64,000 bases of DNA. It comes from G963662905 sp965230045 (GTDB lineage: Bacteria; Bacteroidota; Bacteroidia; Bacteroidales; WRLA01). The position numbers and the translations under genes were made by a program. Of the stretch, positions 56,556 through 64,000 are shown one piece after another. The stretch lies in contig OZ245940.1 of assembly GCA_965230045.1 (NCBI GenBank), positions 4,526,001 to 4,590,000 of the forward strand, given 5' to 3'. The stretch's first letter is position 1, and each line of letters begins with the position of its first letter. The notes beneath the pieces were generated by a model, which was not told the origin of the DNA, did not search any database, and saw only the letters and a program-made list of their open reading frames with translations.

Positions 56556-58568
56556 TTACCTTGTATTTCTAATGCTAAATGGCTTATCATCATGATCGTC
56601 TCTGAATCCAAGCCCGGGTTTGGTAAAATTAATTTTCCGGATATTTTTCGCAAGTTCAATACGCTGCACAAAGGAATCGATAAGCTTGTCATAAAGCTCA
56701 TCCTGCAATACCAAATCCTCAATTCCATGATCAATATTGGGGTTATCGTTTACCTCAACAACATAAATCTTTGAATCAACCATCTTTAAATCAACACCAT
56801 AAAGGCCATCACCAATTAAAGAGGCGGCCTTTTGTGCTACTTTTAAAACATCCGGAGGTGCGTCATCAATGGAAAGGGTTTCTGATTTTCCGGCCTGATC
56901 GTCTTCTTTTTTACTGTTCCAATTATAAATCTGCCAGTGGTTATTCGACATATAATACTTACAAACGAACAAAGGTTTATTATCGAAAATTCCCACACGC
57001 CAATCGAAATCAGAATACAGAAACTCCTGGCAAACGAGCATGTCCGAAATTTTAAAAAAATTCTTCATCTCCAGCAGCGCTTCTTCTTTATTGTTCACTT
57101 TTTTAACGCCAAGCGAAAACGCACTATCGGGCTGCTTGATTACCAAAGGGTAATTGAATTTATCCAGCTGTTTATCATGGAACATGTTACGGCTGAGCGC
57201 AAATGTTTTTGGGGTTCGTATGCGGTGTTTCTTAAACAGCTCGTCCTGATAAATTTTGTTGGAGCAACGCAAAATCGACCAGGGATCATCCAAAACCACC
57301 AGGCCTTCGGAATAGGCCAAACGCGAGATTTCGTAGGTATGGTGATTTACCTGAGTGGTTTCCCGGATAAAAAGCGCATCAAATTCATTAATTTTTTCGA
57401 CATCATTTTTCGTGATGAACTCAACATAAATACCTTTTTTATTGGCTGCACTTTTGATACGCTGCAAGGCGGCCTCATTGGAAGGCGGATTCATTTCCTG
57501 GGGATTTACCAAAACGGCAAGATCGTATTTATAATTGATCAGCTTAGGAAAATTATAACGTTTACGCCTGAAATAATCCGCTGCAAACTGATAAAGCAGT
57601 TCCTCTTCCTCTCCGGGAATACTTTTAAAGGTGAGTGTCCTGATGCTTTTGATGAGCCACTTATCGTGCTTCACAAATTTTACACGGAACAAAGGCGCTT
57701 CAAACAACTGAAATAATTTCGTTGCCAGCAGTTTATATCCTTTATTCGGGCTTTGTCCGAAATAAATATTCAGCGAAAAAACAGTTTCTTTGCTTTTATT
57801 TAACGCACGGTTGATCATCTCATCCAGCTCAAAAGCAGCCGATTGTATGACGTTCATTATGCGAAAATCGCGGATTGTTGCAATATTGGGCATTACGCGC
57901 TGGCCCCTGGCCGATGCGAGCAAAGAAACATAATATCCATAGGTTTGATATTTATACGAACTGCATAAATTGAACACCCGGAAATCGCCGCTTTGATAGG
58001 TTGTATTGCTCAGATATTCTTTCACAGAAATGATGCGGGCGTTGATGTCAGGCCGGTTCCATTTATAGGGCTGATCTATAACGACCAGGTTATCCAAGCC
58101 CTTGTTCCTGACCGGAGATTCGATCAAAAGCTCCATTTTTAGGGCATCAAAGCCCGGGGCATAATAATCCTTCAATACTTGTTTTTGCTCAAAACCAAGC
58201 CCACGGTACCAGGCAAGCAATTCATGATTATTGATGGCCGCTTCCAAAACAATCTTTTCAAAGCCCTTATTTTCAGCATAGTTTTTGATATAAGCCATTA
58301 AAAAAGAGCCCACGCCCTTGTTTTGAAAATCGGGATCCGTGGCAATACTGTACAGCCTGAGCGTATTACGGTATTTAAAAAGAACAGCTGCGCCCCTTCT
58401 TTTTTTAAGCTCCTGATCTTCAACTACAAGCACTTCCTGAAAATGGCTTTTGATACTGTTTGCCAGACTTGTTTTTGTATTACGCTGATATTGTGGAAAC
58501 GAGCTGTTTTCCAGTTCAAGCAAAAACGCTAAGTCTTCGGTTTTCGCCTGACGAATTATGAGTTTCAT
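56556..58568 (-). CDS. GNAT acetyltransferase - RLAN - RimK-like ATP-grasp fusion
   Basis: A 670-residue fusion. Residues 1-150 are a GNAT acyltransferase with the acetyl-CoA loop in QNKGVGSFLMAYIK. Residues 155-320 look like the RimK-like ATP-grasp N-terminal (RLAN) domain. Residues 330-650 are a RimK/glutathione-synthetase-like ATP-grasp domain: KHRIRTPKTFAL, YPLVIKQPDSAFSLGVKKV, GDGLYGVDLKMVDSKIYVVE and NDNPNIDHGIED with the metal-binding Glu and Asn. RLAN-type ligases add amino acids to peptides or small molecules. The GNAT part could acetylate a substrate or product. No partner gene is adjacent. N-acetylglutaminylglutamine synthetase is a more distant alternative. Confidence 0.85.
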   Translation of the reverse strand: MKLIIRQAKTEDLAFLLELENSSFPQYQRNTKTSLANSIKSHFQEVLVVEDQELKKRRGAAVLFKYRNTLRLYSIATDPDFQNKGVGSFLMAYIKNYAENKGFEKIVLEAAINNHELLAWYRGLGFEQKQVLKDYYAPGFDALKMELLIESPVRNKGLDNLVVIDQPYKWNRPDINARIISVKEYLSNTTYQSGDFRVFNLCSSYKYQTYGYYVSLLASARGQRVMPNIATIRDFRIMNVIQSAAFELDEMINRALNKSKETVFSLNIYFGQSPNKGYKLLATKLFQLFEAPLFRVKFVKHDKWLIKSIRTLTFKSIPGEEEELLYQFAADYFRRKRYNFPKLINYKYDLAVLVNPQEMNPPSNEAALQRIKSAANKKGIYVEFITKNDVEKINEFDALFIRETTQVNHHTYEISRLAYSEGLVVLDDPWSILRCSNKIYQDELFKKHRIRTPKTFALSRNMFHDKQLDKFNYPLVIKQPDSAFSLGVKKVNNKEEALLEMKNFFKISDMLVCQEFLYSDFDWRVGIFDNKPLFVCKYYMSNNHWQIYNWNSKKEDDQAGKSETLSIDDAPPDVLKVAQKAASLIGDGLYGVDLKMVDSKIYVVEVNDNPNIDHGIEDLVLQDELYDKLIDSFVQRIELAKNIRKINFTKPGLGFRDDHDDKPFSIRNTR

Positions 58569-58731
58569 TGGTTTAAAATCAATCTTTGATTATATCATAA
58601 AACACTATAAAACAATAAATTATAACAATAATTTGTCTTTAGGAATATTTTCTCAAAGATAGTTTTTTTGCAATCCTTCCATAATTTTTTCCTCTATAAA
58701 ATAAAAAATACCAAAAGGCCGCGATTTGGCA

Positions 58732-58762
58732 TTGCAACAGTGTTGAAACAGTGTTGCAACAG
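58732..58762. repeat. AACAG triplet with 11-bp period and partial inverted symmetry
   Basis: GCAACAG at 58734, GAAACAG at 58745 and GCAACAG at 58756 are 11 bp apart. TTGCAACA (58732-58739) and TGTTGCAA (58752-58759) are perfect inverted arms. It lies between the ligase and SulP genes. Confidence 0.5.
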
Positions 58763-58834
58763 CATAACATCAGCGAAACAATGCCGTAGGATCCGGCAAT
58801 ACGGATAAGAGAAGATTTTTAATCAAGACAAATA

Positions 58835-60475
58835 TTACTCCCAGTCCTTACAATAGCCTTCCAGCCATTTGGCGCAATCTTCAATACTGTCGAAAAGGTA
58901 TTCTTCGGGCAGCACTTCAGGGACCATATGTGTTTTCCGGAGCAGGAACAATGGCTGGTCCTGCGTCATGGTCAAAACAACCACAATCCCGGCTTTTTGC
59001 ATTTCTTTGATGACTTCTTCGAGTGCGTAAAGTCCGGACTGATCGACATAAGGCACTTTTTTCATCCGGAAGATGATCACTTTGGCATCTTTGGGGATAT
59101 TGTTGACCCTTTCCATCATTTTTGATGCGACGCCAAAAAACATGGGGCCGTCAAATCGTTTGATATAGACATGCTCCCGCTGGAGTTTCAGATTTGCTTC
59201 ATCGCTCCAGGCCATTTCCCTGTCGTATTTATCCACTTTATTGAGCGATGTTGTTTTTTCGACCATATCACTGGCCTTACGCATAAAAATCAGTGATGCC
59301 ATAACCATACCAATGCCCACAGCCTGCAACAGGTCCACAAAAACAGTCAAAATCAAGACAACGACCAGGATAAAAGCATCGGATTTAGGCACTTTGGCGA
59401 TATTTTTCAAGCCTTTGATATCCACGATTCCGATTCCAACTGTTATCAATATCCCGGCCAAAGCCGAAAGTGGGATGAAGGCCACGTATTTGCCCAGACC
59501 GAGCACAACCAGCATCAAAAGCAGGGCATGAACCACTCCCGACAATTTGGTTTGCCCACCGGATTTTACATTCACCACGGTACGCATTGTGGCGCCGGCA
59601 CCGGGAATTCCGCCAATGAGGGATGCGGCCATATTTCCAATTCCCTGGCCAATCAGTTCTTTATTGCTGTTGTGCTTTGTGCGCGTGATGTTGTCGGCAA
59701 CCACGGATGTGAGCAAGGAATCGATCGTTCCCAAACCTGCCAGCGTAACAGCCGGGATCAAAGCCATGCTTATATCGGAGAAATTCAGATTAGCTAAGCC
59801 GGCAATTTTCAGCGAAGGCAATCCGGAGGGCATTTCGCCAATAAGCGGGACGTCCAAATAAAAAAGATAAGTCGCAATTGAAGCCAGCAGCAAGGCAATA
59901 AGCGTGCTGGGAACAGCTTTGGTGAATTTGGGCGCCAGGTAGATAACAAGCACCGTTGCGGATGCCACAAGCACAGAAGTAATGTTTAATCCGTTTACAG
60001 CATCAGGCAGTTGGCTGAAAACACTGATTATTTTTGCCGGCGATTGCAATCCCAGTACGGGAAATATTTGAAACACAATGATGATGATTCCAATTCCACT
60101 CATAAAACCCGAGAGCACCGGATAAGGAATATATTTGATGTATTTGCCAATTTTGAGCACACCAAATAAAACCTGAAAAGCGCCAGACAGCAAGAAAGTT
60201 ATGACAATAATGCCCCATGCATTTTCGATATTTCCATAGCGGGCAATTGCCATGGAAACAACAGTTGCAGAAACCACGGTCATGGGGCCTGTTGGTCCGC
60301 TGATCTGGGTATTTGTTCCGCCAAACAGGGCAGCAAACAGCCCCAAAACCATAGCGCCATACAATCCTGCACTGGCTCCCAGGCCCGACTGAACCCCGAA
60401 AGCCAAAGCGAGGGGCAATGCAACAATCCCGGCAGTTAAACCGCCGAAAATATCGCCTTTGATATTTTTCATCAT
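58835..60475 (-). CDS. SulP family anion transporter with STAS domain
   Basis: A 546-residue membrane protein from the ATG at 60475 (MMKNIKGDIFGGLTAGIVAL); the longer frame would need a TTG at 60508. About 12-14 helices include ALPLALAFGVQSGLGASAGLY (the SulP signature region) and a GGIPGAGATMRTVVNVKSGG segment. After residue 430 a cytoplasmic STAS domain follows (FDGPMFFGVASKMMERVNNI and DQSGLYALEEVIKEM). Members carry sulfate, bicarbonate or dicarboxylates; the substrate here is not evident. Confidence 0.9.
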   Translation of the reverse strand: MMKNIKGDIFGGLTAGIVALPLALAFGVQSGLGASAGLYGAMVLGLFAALFGGTNTQISGPTGPMTVVSATVVSMAIARYGNIENAWGIIVITFLLSGAFQVLFGVLKIGKYIKYIPYPVLSGFMSGIGIIIIVFQIFPVLGLQSPAKIISVFSQLPDAVNGLNITSVLVASATVLVIYLAPKFTKAVPSTLIALLLASIATYLFYLDVPLIGEMPSGLPSLKIAGLANLNFSDISMALIPAVTLAGLGTIDSLLTSVVADNITRTKHNSNKELIGQGIGNMAASLIGGIPGAGATMRTVVNVKSGGQTKLSGVVHALLLMLVVLGLGKYVAFIPLSALAGILITVGIGIVDIKGLKNIAKVPKSDAFILVVVLILTVFVDLLQAVGIGMVMASLIFMRKASDMVEKTTSLNKVDKYDREMAWSDEANLKLQREHVYIKRFDGPMFFGVASKMMERVNNIPKDAKVIIFRMKKVPYVDQSGLYALEEVIKEMQKAGIVVVLTMTQDQPLFLLRKTHMVPEVLPEEYLFDSIEDCAKWLEGYCKDWE

Positions 60476-60555
60476 ATTTAGAAAATATAAAATAGGGCAA
60501 AAAGCCAATCTTGTATAAGTGGCTTCCCGTCACTAAAAGATTAATAAAATCAAAA

Positions 60556-61956
60556 CTAATAACCCAAAGTCCGCAACATCGACTGATAGCTTTGTTCTTT
60601 TGAGAAAAGCCGGGTTACGATTTCGTTTTCTTCGTTTTTGGAAATAATCACATGCTTGGGCTGCGGAATAAGGCAATGCTGAATACCGCCATAACCACCA
60701 AGCGATTCCTGATAAGCTCCGGTGTGGAAAAAGCCAATAAAGAGCGGATCTTCTCCATCGAGTTTGGGCAGAAAAATCGCATTGGAATGCGCTTCGGCAT
60801 TATAATAATCCTGGCTGTCGCAGGTGAGGCCGCCAAGGTTGATACGCTCGTATTCGCCATGCCATTTATTGATTGCCAGCATGATAAACCGCTGATTGGA
60901 TGCCCATGTATCGGGCAGTGTGGTCATAAATGAACTGTCGATCATATTCCATTTTTCCCGGTCGTTTTGTTGCTTCTGGTTGATAATGGAATAAATCATG
61001 GCGCCGCTTTCTGCCACAGTAAAGGAACCGAATTCCGTAAAGATATTAGGTTCTTTTACGCCATGGGTCGTACAGATATTTTTAACCTGTGCGATGATTT
61101 CCTCGGCCATATATTCGTAATCGTACTCGAAACTCATTGAGTGCTGGAAAGGGAAACCGCCGCCAATATTCAGTGCATCCAGTTCCGGGCTGATTTTCTT
61201 GAGCTCGCAATAAACATTCACCGATTTCATCAGTTCGTTCCAGTAATAGGCAGTATCCTTGATACCGGTATTGATGAAAAAATGCAGCATCTTCAAGCCA
61301 TATTTTGGATTATCGGCAATTTTTTCCTGATAAAAAGGAACGATATCGTTATATCGAATCCCAAGTCGGCTGGTATAAAAATCAAATTTTGGTTCTTCTT
61401 CTGAGGCAATACGTATGCCCACTAACGCTTTTTTATCGTCATGAATCAAATGATCCAGCCTGTCGAGTTCATATAAATTGTCCAGCACGGGAACGGTATG
61501 ATGAAAACCAGTATTGATCAGCCGTGCAATATTTTCGATATATTGTGGGCGTTTAAAGCCGTTGCAAATGATAAAACGGTCTTTATCAATGAGTTTGGTC
61601 TTTTCTAATTCTTCCACGATATTGATATCAAAAGCGGATGATGTTTCAATGTGCACATCATTTTTGAGCACTTCTTCCAAAACGAAAGAAAAATGGGAGC
61701 TCTTGGTACAATAGCTGTAAAAGAAATCGGACTGATAGTCCACTTTGGCCATGGCCACATTGAACATCCTCTTGGCGCGCTGTACCTGCTCCGAAATACG
61801 CGGCAAATACGTCAACCTAAGCGGCGTACCATACTGATCAATCAGATCCATCAACTCAATGCCGTGAAACGACAATTCCCCATCATCATTTACCTGAAAA
61901 CCATTTTGCGGCCAAAAAAAGGTCTGCTCAATCAGGTCAATATATTTGTTCTTCAT
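60556..61956 (-). CDS. PLP-dependent arginine decarboxylase (alanine racemase-fold type)
   Basis: A 466-residue enzyme of the fold type III decarboxylases. The PLP lysine is probably K85 in SYCTKSSHF. The substrate-side region SAFDINIVEELE, DALNIGGGFPFQHSM and TEFGSFTVAESGAMIYSI are typical. The final region contains TCDSQDYYNAE, with the Asp-Ser-x-Asp pattern close to the diamine/arginine decarboxylase motif. In Bacteroidota this length (about 460 residues) is annotated as arginine decarboxylase for polyamine synthesis; substrate specificity (arginine versus related amino acids) is an inference. A promoter box (minus strand TACTTTTG, 61994-62001) lies 38 bp upstream. Confidence 0.85.
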   Translation of the reverse strand: MKNKYIDLIEQTFFWPQNGFQVNDDGELSFHGIELMDLIDQYGTPLRLTYLPRISEQVQRAKRMFNVAMAKVDYQSDFFYSYCTKSSHFSFVLEEVLKNDVHIETSSAFDINIVEELEKTKLIDKDRFIICNGFKRPQYIENIARLINTGFHHTVPVLDNLYELDRLDHLIHDDKKALVGIRIASEEEPKFDFYTSRLGIRYNDIVPFYQEKIADNPKYGLKMLHFFINTGIKDTAYYWNELMKSVNVYCELKKISPELDALNIGGGFPFQHSMSFEYDYEYMAEEIIAQVKNICTTHGVKEPNIFTEFGSFTVAESGAMIYSIINQKQQNDREKWNMIDSSFMTTLPDTWASNQRFIMLAINKWHGEYERINLGGLTCDSQDYYNAEAHSNAIFLPKLDGEDPLFIGFFHTGAYQESLGGYGGIQHCLIPQPKHVIISKNEENEIVTRLFSKEQSYQSMLRTLGY

Positions 61957-61993
61957 TTTCAGCCAATTATAAATATCATCAAAAAAGAGGGCT

Positions 61994-62001
61994 CAAAAGT
62001 A
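61994..62001 (-). promoter_or_regulatory. Promoter -7 box of the decarboxylase gene
   Basis: The minus strand reads TACTTTTG, matching TAnnTTTG, 38 bp before the ATG at 61956 and 55 bp after the alanine dehydrogenase stop. Confidence 0.45.
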
Positions 62002-62055
62002 TTAAAATCAGGTTTATGCAGCGGTTGATTTTTTTCTTGTTTTTCAAAAAAATAT

Positions 62056-63255
62056 CTATCGGTAGAGTGCAAGCAGCAGGTCAATGTCTTTAAAAGACAG
62101 CAAAAAGGAGTCGCTCAAATATTTGCTCGTGCACACGCCTTTATAAAAATATATGCCGTTTCGCAGGCCGGCATCGCGTTTCAGCACCTGGTCGAGGCCG
62201 CCTTCATCGCCAATTTTGGCAAGTACCGGCGTAAAAAAGTTGCTCAGGGCCACCGATGCAGTCCGCGGCACCCTGCTGGCGATATTGGGCACGCAATAAT
62301 GCGCCAGGCCATATTTATAAAAGACCGGTTTTTTATGGTTTGTTGGGCGTGAACTTTCGAAGCAGCCTCCCTGATCAATACTGACGTCCATCACCACAGA
62401 TCCTTCTTCCATTTCACGGAGGTATTCTTCAGAAATAAAGCAGGACCGCTGGCCTTCGCGGGAGTACATGGCGCCAATCAAAACATCGGCAGTTTGAAAG
62501 GCTTTGCGCAACTCCCAGGGCTGCATGGTTGAAGTAAAAATCCTCCGGTTCAATCGGGTCTGGATTTTGCGGAGCTTGTATAGGTTACGGTCAAAAACCT
62601 TCACCTGTGCGCCCAGCCCTATAGCGGTTCTGGCTGCATATTCGCCAACGGTTCCTCCTCCGATAATCACGACTTCGGCAGGAGATATGCCCGGGAAACC
62701 GCCCAGCACCTTCCCTTTTCCATGTTCACAATCGCTGAGCAGTTGCGCAGCAGTGATCATGATGCTCGAGCCTACAATTTCGCTCATGCTGCGGATAACC
62801 GGATAGGAATCAGAACGGTCGCGGATTTTCTCGAAGGAAAGCGCCGTGATTTTCTTTTGGATAAGGCTGTTGAAATATTCTTTATCCGCCATACCGGGCT
62901 GCATACTGGAAATCAGGATTTGCCGTCCACGCATCATATCGCGCTCTTCGGCTGTTGGCGCATCAATTTTGAGGATGATGTCGCACTGGAACACTTCCGC
63001 AGCGGAATACACAATTTGTGCACCTTCATCGCTGTATTCCTTATCGGAAAATCCGGCTTTGTTCCCGGCACCTGCCTGCACCAGCACATCATGGCCTTTT
63101 TCCGCAAGCTCACCAACGGCATGGGGCGTCAGGGCAATACGGTTTTCAAATTCGGATTGCTCGGCCGGAATACCCAGGCTGTACCTCTTTCCGGAGGATT
63201 GCTTTTCTAATTGCTCCTCAAGGGGCATCAAGCGGTTCTTGTCAAAATCTACCAT
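62056..63255 (-). CDS. ald: Alanine dehydrogenase
   Basis: A 399-residue NAD-dependent enzyme that interconverts alanine and pyruvate plus ammonia. After a 25-residue extension, YSLGIPAEQSEFENRIALTPHAVG gives the substrate domain start; the Lys found at this position in many family members is not seen. EIVGSSIMITAAQLL is followed by the Rossmann motif VVIIGGGTVGEYAARTAIGL. DVSIDQGGCFESSRPT is a conserved alanine dehydrogenase motif. HYCVPNIASRVPRTASVAL ends the core. The ATG at 63255 lies within TACCATA, a 7-base sequence that is repeated after each of two adjacent repeat elements, so the start region abuts mobile DNA. Confidence 0.88.
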   Translation of the reverse strand: MVDFDKNRLMPLEEQLEKQSSGKRYSLGIPAEQSEFENRIALTPHAVGELAEKGHDVLVQAGAGNKAGFSDKEYSDEGAQIVYSAAEVFQCDIILKIDAPTAEERDMMRGRQILISSMQPGMADKEYFNSLIQKKITALSFEKIRDRSDSYPVIRSMSEIVGSSIMITAAQLLSDCEHGKGKVLGGFPGISPAEVVIIGGGTVGEYAARTAIGLGAQVKVFDRNLYKLRKIQTRLNRRIFTSTMQPWELRKAFQTADVLIGAMYSREGQRSCFISEEYLREMEEGSVVMDVSIDQGGCFESSRPTNHKKPVFYKYGLAHYCVPNIASRVPRTASVALSNFFTPVLAKIGDEGGLDQVLKRDAGLRNGIYFYKGVCTSKYLSDSFLLSFKDIDLLLALYR

Positions 63256-63408
63256 AGTGTTTGTCTATAAAGTACTGTGCTTGATTCAGAATGTTCGAGG
63301 TCGAGGCATTTCTTTTGCTGGAAAGGAGGAGTCCCGTCTGCACGGGATGACTGTTTCCAGCAAAAGAAATAATCCCGAAGCTTCGGGAGACATTATGGAC
63401 AAGCACTA
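63255..63408. repeat. MITE-like element R2 adjoining the ald start codon
   Basis: Ends TAGTGTTTGTCTATAAAGT (63255-63273) and, read as complement, TAGTGCTTGTCCATAATGT (63390-63408) are inverted repeats and match R1. TACCATA flanks it on both sides (63250-63256, 63407-63413). Inside is a perfect 17-bp stem, ATTTCTTTTGCTGGAAA (63308-63324) with its complement at 63354-63370, enclosing TCCCGT-CTGC-ACGGGA. The palindrome TCCCGAAGCTTCGGGA follows at 63373-63388. Confidence 0.65.
63308..63370. repeat. Variable-arm hairpin (17-bp arms) inside R2
   Basis: Outer arms ATTTCTTTTGCTGGAAA and TTTCCAGCAAAAGAAAT are perfectly complementary. The core between them is the reverse complement of the core at 52306-52332, apart from the variable four bases and a few others. 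Arms differ entirely from those at 52296-52345. Confidence 0.7.
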
Positions 63409-63411
63409 CCA

Positions 63412-63581
63412 TAGTTTTTGTCCATAGAGTTGGGAGTTTGCTCTATAAAGTTCAAATTCAAGGTGCTATGCTGAGCACAGCCGAAGTACGTGTGAAAAAT
63501 CCAAACCGGATAATACTCAAGTATTTGAGGATTTGGATTTTGAGCAACAACGCAGAAGTTGGACTTTATAGACGAACTCTA
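63412..63581. repeat. MITE-like element R3, tandem to R2
   Basis: The left end TAGTTTTTGTCCATAGAGT (63412-63430) and the complement of the right end (63563-63581, TAGAGTTCGTCTATAAAGT) are imperfect inverted repeats matching R1 and R2. TACCATA follows again at 63580-63586. Inside, AAATCCAAA (63497-63505) pairs with TTTGGATTT (63532-63540), and CTGAGCACAGCCGAAG at 63470-63485 resembles a sequence widely repeated in bacterial intergenic DNA. Confidence 0.6.
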
Positions 63582-63648
63582 CCATAAGCATTAATCTCAA
63601 TGAACAAATGGCAGCCCCGCTCAAAATAAACGGGGAATGCTTTTATTC

Positions 63649-64000
63649 TTAAAATTCGATCAGACGGGCACCTTCTTCGCCCGACTCATGAACAGACACA
63701 TATACGGTATTTTCGGGTAAAAGTTGCTTTGCGAGCTCAGGCCATTCCACAAAACAATAATTTCCGCTGTAAAAATACTCTTCAGCGCCCAGCCCCAGCA
63801 ACTCTTCCTGATCTTTCAGGCGGTAGAGGTCAAAATGATAAACTGCGCCCTGCGATGGGGAATAATACTCATTAATGAGCGCAAAAGTGGGGCTGCTTAC
63901 GGCATCTTCCACATCAAGAAAAGCGCAGATACGGGTAATAAAACTGGTTTTCCCGGCGCCCATAGCTCCGTCAAAAGCAAAAACCCGCTTGTCAGGATGG
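63649..64000 (-). CDS. tsaE: tRNA threonylcarbamoyladenosine biosynthesis ATPase TsaE, N-terminus outside window
   Basis: The C-terminal 116 residues of TsaE, the small ATPase that works with TsaB and TsaD to make the t6A modification of tRNAs reading ANN codons. The frame is open to the window edge, beginning HPDKRVFAFDGAMGAGKTSF, with Walker A GAMGAGKTS. SSPTFALINEYY, VYHFDLYRLKDQEELLGLGA and the Walker-B-like CFVEWPELAKQLLPE are characteristic. An internal ATG in the Walker A is not the true start. The gene begins upstream of position 64000. Confidence 0.93.
   Translation of the reverse strand, partial: HPDKRVFAFDGAMGAGKTSFITRICAFLDVEDAVSSPTFALINEYYSPSQGAVYHFDLYRLKDQEELLGLGAEEYFYSGNYCFVEWPELAKQLLPENTVYVSVHESGEEGARLIEF

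Larger units (their letters stand above)
63256..63648. other. Intergenic region made of two tandem MITE-like elements
   Basis: 393 bp between ald and tsaE, occupied almost wholly by elements R2 and R3. It contains no gene; short open frames here are built from repeat sequence. Confidence 0.65.

Noticed and set aside
56556..58568. Assignment as N-acetylglutaminylglutamine synthetase.
   Set aside because: The RLAN-like middle domain is not part of that enzyme and the usual asparagine-synthetase-like partner gene is absent.
1..64000. tRNA or rRNA genes in intergenic gaps.
   Set aside because: I read all gaps for tRNA-like GGTTCGAATCC/T-loop patterns and conserved rRNA segments and saw none.

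Overview
The window reads as a chromosomal segment of an anaerobic or facultative member of the Bacteroidota, probably Bacteroidales/Marinilabiliales-like. Four secreted proteins end in type IX secretion (Por/SprT) sorting domains. Several promoters match the Bacteroidota -7 box TAnnTTTG, and Shine-Dalgarno sequences are mostly absent. The rnf operon has the order B-C-D-G-E-A, and menaquinone is made by the futalosine route. I saw no rRNA, tRNA or CRISPR array.

Layout. 1-5200: a truncated TPR protein, a T9SS-sorted dockerin/cohesin-like protein, and a histidine kinase gene split by a complete IS66-family element with a perfect 8-bp target duplication. 5300-14100: an SpmA-SpmB fusion, RseC, the rnfBCDGEA redox pump behind a structured leader, MarC and an FtsE-like ATPase. 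14075-20606: a six-gene minus-strand surface polysaccharide operon (three glycosyltransferases, flippase, ATP-grasp, hexapeptide acyltransferase). 20760-24020: a Tricorn-like protease. 24310-28290: a compact plus-strand operon of a DUF134-NifX fusion, two further NifX-like proteins, two MinD/Mrp ATPases with inserted ferredoxin domains and a VOC protein. 28292-34846: aminofutalosine synthase, a receiver domain with a C-terminal membrane anchor, and two T9SS-exported trypsin-fold proteases. 35059-41682: an MFS carrier, mqnB-mqnD, a TPR protein, hldD, a MerR-type regulator and an M23 peptidase. 41830-51461: alaS, a secreted GH13 enzyme, NhaD and an ExbB-ExbD-TonB set. 51462-53114: a 1.65-kb gene-free stretch full of hairpins and repeats. 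53115-64000: a lipoprotein, UPF0158, a SUKH-HEAT protein, a GNAT-RLAN-ATP-grasp ligase, SulP, a PLP decarboxylase, alanine dehydrogenase and the start-proximal part of tsaE.

How the parts fit. Rnf would couple reduced ferredoxin to NAD and an ion gradient. NhaD, the ExbB/ExbD/TonB set and SulP use or shape such gradients, and menaquinone genes supply the quinone pool. The most interesting system is the 24.3-28.3 kb operon. It resembles the orange-protein (orp) clusters of sulfate reducers, with a DUF134 regulator fused to a NifX-like domain and a palindrome inside its own promoter. The second point of interest is a set of MITE-like elements and variable-arm hairpins in intergenic DNA, including a tandem pair abutting the alanine dehydrogenase start codon.

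Limits: all assignments come from reading motifs and gene order. No similarity search, structure prediction or genome-wide repeat count was possible.
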